Origin: Amphiura filiformis
Lineage: Eukaryota > Echinodermata > Ophiuroidea > Amphilepidida > Amphiuridae
Direction: 5' to 3'
NCBI RefSeq assembly: GCF_039555335.1
Contig: NW_027305502.1
Span: forward strand, 1 to 64,000
DNA: 64,000 nt
The notes under the pieces were generated by a model. The model was given only the letters and a program-made list of their open reading frames with translations. It was not told the origin of the DNA and searched no databases. Position numbers and translations under genes: made by a program. Positions 43,660-55,013 of the stretch are shown here, piece after piece; the stretch's first letter is position 1, and each line of letters opens with the position of its first letter.

Positions 43660-43970
43660 TGTGAAGCCGGTTTTCTGTTAGCTATAACCTAACAAACACA
43701 AAACACCGGGTTATCCTATAAAATGTTCTAATAACATGCAAAAAACATTTTTGAAATCTTGATGCAAAACGTTCTTAACAGAATGTTATTTAAATGTTAT
43801 TTATGTGTTGAAAAAATATTTTACAAAAAATGTTTGCCCAAAATATTTTACAATAACGTTTTTTTTAAAAACGTTTTCATGACCTTTATATAACCCGACA
43901 AATGTTATTAGAACGTTTTGAATAATAAACGTTTTAAGATCATTTTTGTATTTGCTAGGCAAGGCATGCT
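43660..43970. repeat. Repeat region rich in AACGTTTT and AACATTT units
   Basis: Many short direct and inverted AACGTTTT, AAATGTT and AACATTTTT units between a GGTTTTCTGTTAGC start and a GTATTTGCTAGG end suggest a MITE with internal repeats. The borders are not secure. 42900-43660 holds nothing I recognise. Confidence 0.4.
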
Positions 43971-43984
43971 ACTAGACTATGCCA

Positions 43985-44275
43985 TAGTCGATTTTTGATA
44001 AATAAAAATATGTTATTAATCATGATGAACGCATTCAGTTGAACTCGAAATTATACTGATATTTATTACATCAAAATACTAGTATAAAATGGTTATGAAA
44101 AAGTTTATATAATTATATTTGTGACAGTAAAGGTAAAGTAGGCCCTATACGTAGGCTTATATTATTGAATGCAACATTTCATAATGGCATAACTACAATG
44201 GCACTTCAATACTGAACAATTCTAATTTTAGAATCTGCCAGTTTATTATCCGAGTTAAAAATCGACTATGGACTT
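43985..44275. repeat. Hairpin with CCATAGTCGATTTTT arms
   Basis: GCCATAGTCGATTTTTGATA near 43981 is mirrored by GAGTTAAAAATCGACTATGG near 44252. The arms are short and the centre is about 250 bp. Confidence 0.45.
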
Positions 44276-44647
44276 TCACTTTTAAGCAGAACTTTACCCC
44301 GGGACTTCGTTCCCTAAAACACACTGTCAATCATATTTGTTTATCAATCAAATCTAACCACAAGACTAAGCATGGTGGTACAATACGCGCTAGATGCGTA
44401 CGTTCATCCACCAACGTTCGCGCCAGCACAAAAGCGCCGCATTCCATAGATAGTTGTGTACCATGTATAGTTAATGGTAATGGTACGTGTCGGGAGGATT
44501 TAAACAATAACGAGATCTTGGGGACCAATCACTAGCCAGATTTATTTAAAGATGCATTACATCATGACCAATTTTAGTTAGGCCAGAAATTGGCCTAACT
44601 CTCCATAGAGTCCCGTGTTAAAAATGTTATCCGCAAGTCAAAGTCAG

Positions 44648-44786
44648 TAGTCCACTTGGGAAGCTAACAAACAGAGGGAGTACGGTGACTGAAAAGATCA
44701 GATGTGAAAATCTATCAATTGTGCACAAATAAGTTTTAAGCTTAAATGTAATAGCCAGAGTTTGCACAATTGACAAGTGGACTACG
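44648..44786. repeat. ~140-bp hairpin MITE (GTAGTCCACTTG arms)
   Basis: GTAGTCCACTTG is mirrored by CAAGTGGACTACGG. The inner TCAATTGTGCACAAAT is mirrored by TTTGCACAATTGA. 44800-45420 holds nothing recognised. Confidence 0.55.
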
Positions 44787-45879
44787 GAGAAGTCTAGGCA
44801 TGCTACTGGCTTAGACCTAAGATGTTCGGTTTACAGTACACACACAGTTTAAATAAGTATCAACATTTGTATATAATATAATCATGTTCTGGGTCGCGCC
44901 ATTTTTCCCATGAAAGTTGGGTCACGAGAACCCCTGACATAAACCCTTAACATCATTATTTTGATAAAAATGGAACTTGTTTTATCATGTTTATTAATTC
45001 AACATCACAATTTGCACTTCTCTGGTTGAGTCACGTGACGGTGCGTAACATTAAACAAAATATCTGCCAAATATTAGCCTGTACGTACCGGTATTGTGGG
45101 ATTTTAAGAAATATTAGGAAAAATAACATATATGTACACTTTCATTTACCTCAAAGGCAAAATATCTGCCAGATAGGAGCCTGCGCATGTACGTATTGGT
45201 TTTTTTTAACAAAATATATTATAACAAAACATAATGCATTTACATCAAATATAATGTCAGTTGATTTTACTAAAAACAATATAAAACTAAAACACTAAAA
45301 ATGGATTTTGAAAACGAGTTATTCTAATGCTTCAATGTTATACAAACGAAATGTTAAAAAAATATTAATCAATATGGTGAATATTTTATAAAGCATGATG
45401 CACAGAACAGGACATTGCTCGTGTACAGGGTGGCCCCAAAACAACTGTCCAAAAGTAAATTTCTCAACTTTGAAAAGTCTGTTTCAAATTGTTACATATT
45501 CTGAAAGAGCATCTGTCTAAGAGTATTTGGCCTGGGGAAGAAAATAACTAAAATAGTATTTAAATTGCAAATGTGGTGCCAGTTTTAAATCAAAGAGTCA
45601 AAATTACGTATAGCCTATGGGATGTGTCATCAGTTGTGCAATGGGTCGAACTTTGAGTGAATCAAAATTGATTCTCATAAACTCAGTCATTTTGCCATGT
45701 GTGATTGCTCCACAGCAACGCCCTCAATTTTTTTCGAATTTCTACTTTTTGCATGATTGTATTGCCCAACGGTGTACTAAATTACCACGTGCAAGACTAA
45801 GCCTGGAGTGCTCTAATAACAGTAAATTTATTCTGAGTTTATCGAGTGATGGCTGAACACATCGCGTGTGTATCATTGA

Positions 45880-46085
45880 ATCATTAAATCAGTGACGTAT
45901 AAACTGTGCGCATATATCGGTATTCGTCTTATGTCTTGACGTATAAACTGTGTGCATTTCGCTATTCGTCTTACGTCTTGTTTAACGACACAGCTACGTA
46001 CGTCATTTGTTTCGGCTCGAAATTAAAAAGGGACAATGTGATCAGTGAAAACTAACATTTTTAAATTTAGAAATAGGAATATATT
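45880..46085. repeat. Fragment of the AGCCATATT TTAA family
   Basis: CGGCTCGAAATTAAAAAGGG then CAGTGAAAACTAACAT matches the subterminal part of the elements at 3083 and 61943. A doubled GACGTATAAACTGTG unit precedes it. Ends are missing. Confidence 0.5.
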
Positions 46086-46114
46086 CTTTATGCAAACCAC
46101 ACTTAACTTGTTCC

Positions 46115-46438
46115 CAGTGGCGTAGCTAAATGACAGGGGGTGGGACGTGCCCTGGGCGCCACATTAGGGGGGGGCGCCGAAATGATGATATGGTTAAAAT
46201 AAGGGTCTACAAGAAATAGAACTCAAGGTGAAAAAAATAAAATAGCCGTTATTGCAGTGTATTAATAAATTGCACGTTGCGCGGGCGTTGTCTTAATATG
46301 GTGTAACCACTCCCACCCACTTTACCACTTTTGAGATTCTTGAGCGCTCTGGGCAAAAAAAATTGGGTCAACAATTAATTTTAAAAAATTGCATCTTTGC
46401 CCTGGGCCGCGCCAACTTCCCCTAGCTATACGGCACTG
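46115..46438. mobile_element. hAT-like MITE (CAGTGGCGTAGCTAAATG...CGGCACTG)
   Basis: CAGTGGCGTAGCTAAATGAC at the left; CCCCTAGCTATACGGCACTG at the right. The inner block CCCTGGGCGCC is repeated. Flanking 8-mers agree at 5 of 8 positions. A single CAGGGTGGCCCC end preceded by TA at 45424 may be a broken mariner-like MITE. 45440-46000 is otherwise featureless. Confidence 0.65.
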
Positions 46439-46599
46439 CTTTCTGCGTTTGGAATAGGGATGCATTTATCAGTACATGGCTTCAAAGAAGTTGAATTTGT
46501 TTTATCATTCATTCTGCAATGCTTGAATGGTGATTTAAGTACCGGTACGTGCTGGTACCATCATATGTTTGTAAAGGTCGAACTCGCATTATTTTATTT

Positions 46600-47000
46600 A
46601 AGTTTAATATTTGACTTAAAATGGCTTCTACTAAAATACCCAACGTCCACTTCTTGTAAGGGTTTGGTTTCAACTGTGTAAAATATTTGACAAGTAAGAT
46701 ATTTGACTTAAAATGACTTCTTCTAAAATACCCAACGCCCACTTTTTGTAAGAGGTTTAGTTGACAAGTAAAATATTTGACTTAAAATGACTTCTACTAA
46801 AATACCCAACGTCCACTTCTTGTAAGGGTTTAGTTTCAACTCTGTAAAATATTTGACAAGTAAAATATTTGACAAGTAAAATATTTGACTTAAAAATGAC
46901 TCTTTATAATAATTGACAAGTAAAATATTTGACTTAAAAATGACTTCCACTAAATTACCCAACGTCCACTTCATAGGTTGAGTTTCAACTCTGTACAAAA
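46600..47000. repeat. ~94-bp tandem repeat, about 4 copies
   Basis: Units carry TTTGACTTAAAATGACTTCT, then ACTAAAATACCCAACGTCCA, CTTCTTGTAAGGGTTTAG, TTTCAACTCTGTAAAATA and TTTGACAAGTAAAATA. Steps are about 90-115 bp, with one shortened unit near 46890. 47000-47460 is AT-rich with no feature. Confidence 0.85.
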
Positions 47001-47469
47001 TCGGAAGCATCATACCAATGACCAATCATCTTGATAACAATGTGTTTATTCAAAATATCTCCTTCACTATCTATTAGCGATGGCTTTGAAATCATCTGAT
47101 ACCTCATTAATACGGAAGTGATTGTATATATAACTGTGCACAAAATGTATACGGACACTTAAAACAAAAGCAACATCTTGAAGACATTTAATATAAATTA
47201 CCATATAATCATTATATGAATAATAATTGTTCTGTGTATTTTGATACCTTATGATGCTACTTTATTTCACCAAGTTATTGAATGGAAAAAGAGAGCATTT
47301 CTACTCGAGTAAAAAGTCTTTGTATCAATTTTTTCACTTTTAAAATGCTATTTTTTATTCAAATTGGTATAACTTGGGAAAATAAAGTTGCATAGTGTCG
47401 AATAGGGTATCAAAATAGGTAGACAAAATTCTCCATCTTTTGGTAAATTAGGTTTAGTGTCTCTAATGC

Positions 47470-47695
47470 TCTGCATGCTAGCCATAGGCTTCAACATAAA
47501 GTCCAAGTTTTCAGGTATTTTCTCAAAATATCAAAAGCTATCGTAAGAACCACTGAACCAATAGTAGGCTTATTTGTACTCATTTTAATGCATTTTTCAT
47601 GCTGATTCCAAATATGGTCATGAAAATTCACATTTCCGAAATTTTTGACTTTTTAAAAAAAAATTGAAACTTGTCGTCTGCAGTCGACACCCGCG
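47470..47695 (+). repeat. Second copy of the ~200-bp dispersed repeat at 17530-17735
   Basis: Same order of blocks as the 17.5-kb copy: TGCTAGCCATAGGCTTCAAC, GAACCACTGAACCAATAG, GATTCCAAATATGGTCATG, GTCTGCAGTCGACACC. It is slightly longer at the right. Confidence 0.7.
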
Positions 47696-47914
47696 TGAAG
47701 AGAGTTTATAGATATTGCCTTGGTTCAAATGTTCGGTTACTTTTTGTGTGCAGTATATTATTCTTTTTACAAAATACATAATCTATTACCACGATTACGT
47801 TTTAAACACTTGGAATCAAACGATCAGTTGACGATGGAGAAGTGGAAATTGTATCCATAAATAAATTATTCATCACGATTCTGCAATACGGCGGTCTTGA
47901 AATTGACGGTATAA

Positions 47915-48280
47915 GGGAGCACACCACTATAAGTCAATGCGGCATTTCTATAAGTAACGTTCCAGTAAAATACAAACACTTTTTGAGGTATTTTGGGCTG
48001 GTCTTTAGACTAATATCAAAGAGCGTAGCGAATTATAAAAGTGTTAAGCCTGTACATGAATTTGAGTCGCCAAAAAAGTCGCATTTTCATAATCATCGAG
48101 AAAATAAGTCCGCGAATTAAAAAAAAAACCCCGGCAGAAACAGGTTTGCAGTCTTGAGAGCATGTCAAAAACAGTGATCGACTGGTTATCAAAAAATATC
48201 TCAAAAGGCCTCAAAACTAGCAAAGAAAACCGTCATTTTTACACGTATTTCAATGGGCGATTATTTAGTGGTGTGCTCCC
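47915..48280. mobile_element. MITE with GGGAGCACACCACTA ends and ATAA flanks
   Basis: ATAA (47911-47914), then GGGAGCACACCACTATAAGT at the left; TTTAGTGGTGTGCTCCC, then ATAA (48281-48284), at the right. Length is 366 bp. A 92-codon open frame crosses it but has no protein character. Confidence 0.75.
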
Positions 48281-48739
48281 ATAAGCGTCATCGATGACGG
48301 TTTATTGTTGCATTCTGGGATATCAATGTGTAGCGTTTTCGAAAATCCGTGATAATCCGACCTTGATCAGAGGCATTAACTCAATTTGCTCAAAATTCTC
48401 AATTCGTCACTCTGACAAATTCCTAATCAATTTATAGGCTAGTCAGTTTAGTAAACAGACAGATATGGCAAACTATTCATTGTTTAAAATGTTGTTCCAA
48501 ACGAAACAATTTGAGACCACTTTGATCCAAATCGGAGCATTTTTTAAATTTTTACCCCAGCTGTGGACAATCGTGGTCGGACGTTTGACATTTATCACGG
48601 TTGTTTTGATGTGATCATTTATTAATTTTTCTAACAAAACATATAATTTTCAATTCTAGACCTGAACAATACCTACAGCTATCGTGCTAATATACACATA
48701 TGTTTTAAGGCTATTTTTAACATAGCTTTTCCTTCTTTT

Positions 48740-48970
48740 TTTTTTAAATCAAATTTGTCATCTTTTTCTGCCTTTTTATGGCAATGTTTATTCTATAAAT
48801 ATTTGTGTGAAAATTGAGGGCGCTATTTACATATATTGAAAGTTTAATTTAGCCCAATAATATAAGTTATTTCTTTCATTTCATCATTTCATCATCTTTC
48901 ATTATCACCATTTTTCGGATGTTTTAATGTCATTATACAAGTGTCTTACCTTTGTAAAAATGAAAACAAG
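48740..48970 (+). repeat. Dispersed repeat, paired with 57370-57600
   Basis: Blocks TTTTATGGCAATGTTTATT, GTGTGAAAATTGAGGGCGCT and CATTATACAAGTGTCT recur in the same order near 57390-57585 in an opsin intron. No terminal repeats were found. Confidence 0.6.
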
Positions 48971-49144
48971 ATTTAAGATATATAAGGATTACGCGATCCA
49001 GTTGTCCTAATCCGTTAACGGCTCAAGAACTTTCATCATAAAGGATTACTGATTTCAACAATGTTCAAAAACAACTCGGATCTATATCACGTAGTAGTGA
49101 ATAATATGCAATAACGTGGCCCACAGTAATCACGATCGTAAATC

Positions 49145-49225
49145 CAGAAAATGGAAAATGTACATTAGTTACGGGATTGTCACAATGCAATGGTTGGTTT
49201 ATTGTACAGAATTTGTTTTATCTTC
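49145..49225 (+). repeat. Short dispersed repeat, paired with 51040-51150
   Basis: CCAGAAAATGG, ACATTAGTTACGGGATTGTC and TTCTACCG recur as CCGGAAAACGG, ACATTAGTTGCAGGATTGTC and TTCTACCG near 51047-51140. Confidence 0.5.
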
Positions 49226-49227
49226 TA

Positions 49228-50900
49228 CCGCCATATTGTAACATTTCTACAAGAAATAGAATTGTATTTTTACCAACAAAATGTTAGTTTTCACTGTCTT
49301 CAAAAAAGATAGTTTTCAAAAGATACGTCCTCTTTTAATTTGGACCCAAACAGATGAGGTAATACAAAGAAAATCGCTATATAATACAGGGTGTTCCAAT
49401 AAAAACGGATCCTTCGTTGTACGCTCTTTTTCTCCTATTTCTGATTAATCAAATATATCTTGGTATATTCGTTAACTTTAACATGTTTAATAAACCGAAA
49501 GAAATATTTTTACTTTTGAAGATATGCTCTTTTAAAGAAATGTACCCGTTTTTCACTCTGTCCACGGAGGAGGTTTAAGATTGAAAAGGAGTACACGTAC
49601 CATGCATGAATATCAAGCATTCCTCAATGATAACTTTATAAAATAACGAACTTTATTTAGGGAATGGGCTTTACCGGTGGTCCAATGGGCTATGGATTGT
49701 GTTAAAGACCCCACCCCAGCGCAAGTGTGAAAAATTAAAATTGTTTATAAATTGCTTAAAAGTGAAGGATCAAGTCATTCAAATTGTCATCTGGTATTTT
49801 TGAAATGACAAATTTGGCAAAAAAACCGAAGAGAACAGCAGTACTGACGAAGTTGAAGCCCCATCCATTCAAATACATGTAGCTAATTTAGATACTGTCA
49901 GTATCTAAATTACAGATTCGTGTAAAATGTCTTATTTTGTCTCAAATACACGGCTTTCGGTTGAGCCACTCGCATGCTAATTTTTTATGATCGTCCGGAT
50001 GAGCAAATCACTGAATGGGCCTTTAAGTGTTAAGTGTCATTAACTTGCCGGAAAAATGGATGTCGGATGGGTCTTCTTTTGCTGTACTTGCAATTAAACT
50101 TTTTTTTCTTGGTTATTTATGGCTTGTTGTTTTATTATGTTTCTTACTTTCTTACTTTGTTGTTCCTTGCTTTCTTTTTATTTACAACATGTCATTTTCT
50201 CTTTTTGGGATAAAGGTTAGCCTGAAAAGGGCTGTTTGGTATGTCCTTGGTCCTTGGTTCTTCTGAATTGAGTTTACTGTGCTGCTTTGCCCTCTACCTG
50301 GTTGCCTCCTTGACGAAAACAGGTTTCAGCCCTGGTCCTCATTGCATCAATTGCATTGCGTACCACCTTGTGCGCCGTATACTTGCGAATGCAGCAGTAA
50401 TACGGTTGCGAAGATGTTGGAGGCTAGCTGGTGATCCTCGCTCATAGTGAATGCGTTCCAAAGCCTAATGCTATTATCTATCCACATGTCAATAACCGTG
50501 TATTTCGTTTTAATATGTGATGTAGCCAAACCTCATCCGTGGACAAAGTAAAAAACGGATACATTTCTTAAAGAGGGCATATCTTCAAAAATTGTGAGCC
50601 GATTGAAATAATTGTTTTGGTTTATTAAAGCTAACGATTTAAGTGCCCTTACATACCAAAATACATTTGATCAATTTTTCAGAGATAGGAGAAAAAGATG
50701 GTGCAATGAGGGTTCTTTTTTTATTGGGACACCCTGTACCAGCGCATATGTAGCCAATGCGAGCCACTCCTTCGAACGTGAGTCGGGTCGGTTCTCTTGA
50801 TAGGGCCTATGTCACGACCGGCCGCACACCATGTACGTACTGTGTTAAGAACACCGCGTGCTAGTTCGACTAACTTTTTTATCTTCTATCGGGGTCAAGA
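49228..50900. mobile_element. Eroded copy of the AGCCATATT TTAA family, split by a mariner-like element
   Basis: The left end GCCATATTGTAACATTTCTA, then GTTAGTTTTCACTGTC and CGTCCTCTTTTAATTTGG, matches the family's terminal part. After the inserted element, CCATGTACGTACTGTGTTAA and TTCGACTAA match the middle of the 61943 copy. The right terminus could not be found. Confidence 0.65.
49388..50736. mobile_element. Mariner-like non-autonomous element with ~190-bp inverted ends
   Basis: TA, then CAGGGTGTTCCAATAAAAAC and GGATCC at the left. At the right, GGGTTCTTTTTTTATTGGGA, then CACCCTG, then TA. Inverted arms run about 190 bp (TCTTTTTCTCCTATTTCTG, GGTTTATTAAA, AAAGAGGGCATATCTTCAAA, mirrored). 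No transposase is seen in the centre, which contains GAGCAAATCACTGAATGGGC (see 41877) and other unrelated pieces. Confidence 0.85.
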
Positions 50901-51186
50901 CTGGTCGAGTATTTAATATATTGCACTTTGTATCTTTGTATATTGTTTTCTTGTTTTACAAAATAATACTTTTGTGGGAGGAATAACCTAGCTATTACTT
51001 AGATATAAAATTACGTATACCCCATATTATTTACATTTGTGTATCCGGAAAACGGTAAGTGCACATTAGTTGCAGGATTGTCACTATACAATAACAATGC
51101 CGGTAATAATATATACTGAATTGTTTTTCTACCGGATTAAGATTGTTATGCGATATTGCACTTGTCATGTTGTTTGATTGTTTTAA

Positions 51187-51386
51187 CCCCATGAGAACTA
51201 CCTGCCGATCTATCATTGCCTCTGATTGGTCAATTACATGGTATCTTCACTTTAATCACCAATAATGGAGCTTTGCAAATAATTCACCCCAATATTTTTG
51301 CGTGGTGAAATTATTCTAACAAAATTGCTGATTGGGCCAATTGATAATGAAAACTTTTTTTGGCCAATCGGCAGGTAGTTCGCCGG
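51187..51386. mobile_element. TTAA MITE (CCCCATGAGAACTACCTGCC)
   Basis: TTAA at 51183-51186, then CCCCATGAGAACTACCTGCC and GATC. The right end CCAATCGGCAGGTAGTTC has lost its flanking TTAA. It is related to the element beside TIMM23 exon 4. Confidence 0.7.
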
Positions 51387-51394
51387 TTACTGAC

Positions 51395-51665
51395 CATTTT
51401 CAACTGTTGCGAGTTGGTCGTTTACAGCATCTGCGAATGGTAGTGAGCTTTAGCAGAAATTTCATTGCTCATTTCATAGCGAACGTGTAGAAGGATTCAA
51501 ATATCACAGATATACTTTTGTAGGTCCTGTGGTTCTTGAGTTATGTTATAAAGAGGGATGAAACCACATCACCTTTGTAAAACGTACATAACTCATTAAC
51601 AACAATAAATCAAGCAAGTTTTCAAAGTATATGATTTGTATAAACTTGCTTTGAACTTTTTGAGC
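51395..51665 (+). repeat. ~260-bp dispersed repeat, paired with 59035-59290
   Basis: Blocks GCGAATGGTAGTGAGCTTT, CAAATATCACAGATATA, AAAACGTACATAACTCATT and CAAGTTTTCAAAGTATATGA are shared in order and orientation. 51670-52260 shows nothing else. Confidence 0.75.
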
Positions 51666-52264
51666 AATTAATTATTACCAACATAAAAATTGTTGCCGAA
51701 AGAATACAAAATTCAAAATACTATCGGTTTTTGTCGACCTTGCTTCCACGGTTGCCACGGTAACGGCGGCCATATTGGGTTTTAGTACAATTACTTATTC
51801 AAGTGGAAAAAAAAGAAAATCTATTCTACATACAAAGAACTGTCATATTAAATACATTAACTAAGTCAGTACAAAGCTTTTATTTTAGATTTCGTTTTAG
51901 ATCAAGTTAAATACGTTTTGGCGGGAAATGGCTAATTATATATGCAAATTGCAATTTTTTTTTATTATGGAACTTGATTTCTAAAAAGGTTATTTGAGCA
52001 GATAGTTTTTGAGAAATCATTGAATTACCGATGACAATTGCCATTTTAAGAAAAATGCATTTAAAATGTGACATTAATTGATAAATTAATAATTAAAAAT
52101 TAATTAATTATGTTAATAGGTGGGATATAGATATATTTATAACCATTGCAGAATCAATCAATTTAAATTACCCCAGTTACTGATGTCAACTTGCAAGACA
52201 TTATCTCAAATAAATAATAATATCACTGTTCTTCTCCATTTGACTCATTAGTCATAGTACCTCT

Positions 52265-53068
52265 TCAAGCAAGGAGTAAAAAGCGCAGTGATTTATAGTG
52301 CGCTACGCTCAGGCACAACGCCTAGTTGATTCACAAGCCTCAGCACACTTTATATACAGGTTGTCGCTTACCACTACGGCCCATATCATTCCACAAACTA
52401 GGGACTTGCAGCTAAAAAGCGCACACCCTAGACATTCCACAAGTGACCTTCGCAGCCAGGATCAGTTCCCCGAGTTTCATACCGGTTACAACGAGACAAT
52501 TAGCAGTGAACAGTAGCGTAGCCAGCGGGGGGGCAGGTGGGGCAGAGAGCCCCCCTGACAAAAAATGAAAGAAAAAGTGCCCCTCTGACAAAAAATGAGA
52601 GAGAAACTCAGGAGGGCAAAGGAATAGAAAAAGGGCAAGGAGCCCCTTTTCTAGCAAAATTCAGGGCCAAAATAGTGTAAAATACAAAAAATTTTCGCAC
52701 TACGCGCGCAAATTGTAACAATAAAGCCTTTTTTAGCCGGATAATGGGCGAAAATAGTGTAAAATACCATTTTTTCGCGCTACGTGCGCACATCATCCCA
52801 ATAAGGCCCTTTTCGGGAAGCTCGAAGACATACAGTCTCTATGTATTGTATGATGCAACTGCAATTTTTTCGTCTGTGCCCCCAAAATTTTATTTTGCCC
52901 CCCCTGACCCAGTAAGCTGGCTACGCCCCTGGCAGTGAGTTCCATGTCCAGGGGAATTTCAAGCTAACTCAATTTTTACACGCGAGCGTACTAACCAAGG
53001 GTTCGAACTAATCAACCTCTCACACTATAGTCGAACGCCTTATATCGATTGAGCTAACTTGACTGCCT
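52265..53068 (-). repeat. tRNA-headed SINE (minus strand), split by a hAT MITE
   Basis: On the minus strand the head (about 53068 to 52990) reads AGTTAGCTCAATCGATATAA, then GGCGTTCGACTATAGTG, then a B-box-like TAGTTCGAACCC. The body continues across the hAT insertion and ends near 52270 with AGCGTAGCGCACTATAAATC, a tail resembling CR1/L2-type LINE 3' ends, as expected if a LINE mobilises it. Without the hAT (421 bp plus its duplication) it would be about 375 bp. Confidence 0.62.
52511..52931. mobile_element. hAT MITE (CAGTAGCGTAGCCAG...CTGGCTACGCCCCTG)
   Basis: 8-bp duplication GCAGTGAA/GCAGTGAG (52503-52510 and 52932-52939). Ends are CAGTAGCGTAGCCAGCGGGG and AAGCTGGCTACGCCCCTG. The interior has repeated GGGCGAAAATAGTGTAAAAT-type units, shared with 39745-40136. 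Confidence 0.9.
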
Positions 53069-53071
53069 TAA

Positions 53072-53726
53072 GGGCTGGGGTATGAACGTTTGGACCGTAT
53101 TTATTTTGGGACATCAGAGCACATCAGACATATCGAATTGCATTCTGAATACGAAGAATGTCATTCTGATATCAAATAATTTTGATTTTTTGAAATTCGC
53201 AATTTAAGACACATTTTATGGCAAATCATTAAAATTGATATTTTTGATATTTAACAGTACTTGAAGTAAACTTTATAAATCTGATGATTTATACTTAAAG
53301 TGTATGTAGGTGGGATGAAAAGCCGACGATCAATTGAAAATTTTGACCTTTCGTATTGAAGATATGGATTTTTTCCCCAAAACACCAACAAAAATTAGGT
53401 CTTTTGGGAAAAAATCCATATCTTCAATATGAAAGGTCAAAATTTTCAATTGACCGTCGGCTTTTCCTCCCTGCTACATACACTTTAGAATATATCATTA
53501 GATTTATATAATTTACTTCGAGGACTGTTATATATCAAAATTTGAAAAATATCAAATTTTTATAATTTGTCATAAAATTTGTATTATATTGTGATTTTCA
53601 AAAATGAAAATTATTTGATATCAGAAAGACATGCTTCGTATTCAGAATGCAATCGATAGGTCCGAGGTGCTCTCATGTCCCACAAAAAATACTGTCGAAA
53701 CGCAATAAACGCTCATTTTAGATCCC
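53072..53726. mobile_element. TTAA foldback MITE (GGGCTGGGGTATGAACG family), copy 2, best preserved
   Basis: TTAA at 53068-53071 and 53727-53730. GGGCTGGGGTATGAACGTTT at the left; AACGCTCATTTTAGATCCC at the right. The arms are about 300 bp, folding around the centre ACCAACAAAAATTAGGTC. Length is 655 bp. Confidence 0.9.
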
Positions 53727-53768
53727 TTAAGTTAAGAGAACCACGGATATAGATGATCACGTATTCTC

Positions 53769-54000
53769 AGGGCCGGATTTACCATAGGGCCAGATGGGCC
53801 CAAAATTGCCATGTGCAGTATGCATCTTCCATTTTAGCCGAAAAACACAATGTTCTGGGCCAAAATAACCTACGAAAATTGCAAAATTTTGCGCTTCACG
53901 CGCACTGGTCTGTTATATAGTAAAATTCAGCTTCAATTTGGGCTAAAATAGTCTAACATTGAAATTTTGAGCAATCAAGTTGGAAAATGACATTTGTTAT
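53769..54000. repeat. Possible left end of a hAT-like element (CAGGGCCGGATTTACC)
   Basis: CAGGGCCGGATTTACCATAG is a terminus style common among hAT derivatives, but no matching right end was found. 54000-55010 holds no gene. It is the 3' flank of the opsin and has a minus-strand AATAAA at 54719-54724. Confidence 0.35.
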
Positions 54001-55013
54001 GTGACCTTTGACCTACAACATTGGTTCATAAACGATCGAATGATACAAATGATTGAGGTGGCATCCTGCTAAAAAAGATAATATGTATGCTACGTATGGC
54101 ACGCCCAGTGCGACAAATTACCTCGAGTTTACATCTCCATACCGGGTTTAGCGCTACTAACACCTTGAGTTTACAACGCTAAACCTCGAGTTAATTCGTA
54201 CGTGTAGAATTTACGTATACGTGCAAATGAAATTTTGGCAATTAATGTGGTTCTTACCACTGTACGACTGTACAAATTCAATACACATAATTATATAACA
54301 AAATGATTAGAATTAAAGTTATTTCGGTAGTCTCTTAAATTTTCCGATTAAATATATTCCATCTTTAGAAAATGTGTAGTGTTAGTTAGGTTGTATGTAA
54401 AATAATTGTTTAAGTACAATTTTGAATACGTATTAGAGTTTGTTAAGTTCCCGCGAACATGTTCGCCTTTCAAATAGTCAGAAAATATCGTTCGTATGAG
54501 TGAAAGTCATTTAAGAAAATATATCGGCAGCAATTAGTGTCAGTAAAATAATACATCCGAACAATTTTGGCAAGTAACAGCAGCGACGAATTCGGGAAGT
54601 AAAGAGAATATTATTCGTTATGTGCAATATCCATTCGACCTTTTTGTTAAATTCATGTTACACACGAATTCTATTGAATTATCGAACAGGATATAAAGAG
54701 ATAGAGGGCAGCATATCATTTATTTAATGGTGATTCAGCGTGATAAGTGAGCGAAAGAGGGCGCCATACATGATTAGTTAACAGTGTGCAGCGCCGCTCG
54801 GCTCGTCGCATGTTCCAATACTAATGCAAGAGAATTATGCATAACATGAATTTAACAAATAAATTAATCGATATTCGGCATTCTGTTACTCTCATAACAA
54901 GTATTACAGTCCGTTGCACACACACCAATAGTCAATCCGAATTTAAACTTCCGGTTTACGGACTAATCAACCACATGGTGAACCCGCGCGTTCATGAAAT
55001 GCCACCAGTATAG

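Noticed and set aside
47842-48120. 92-codon plus-strand open frame
   Set aside because: Most of it overlaps a MITE with clear inverted ends, and the residue pattern is random-looking.
52985-53068. Functional tRNA gene on the minus strand
   Set aside because: A- and B-box-like segments are present but the stems do not pair well, and the sequence runs on into a SINE body.
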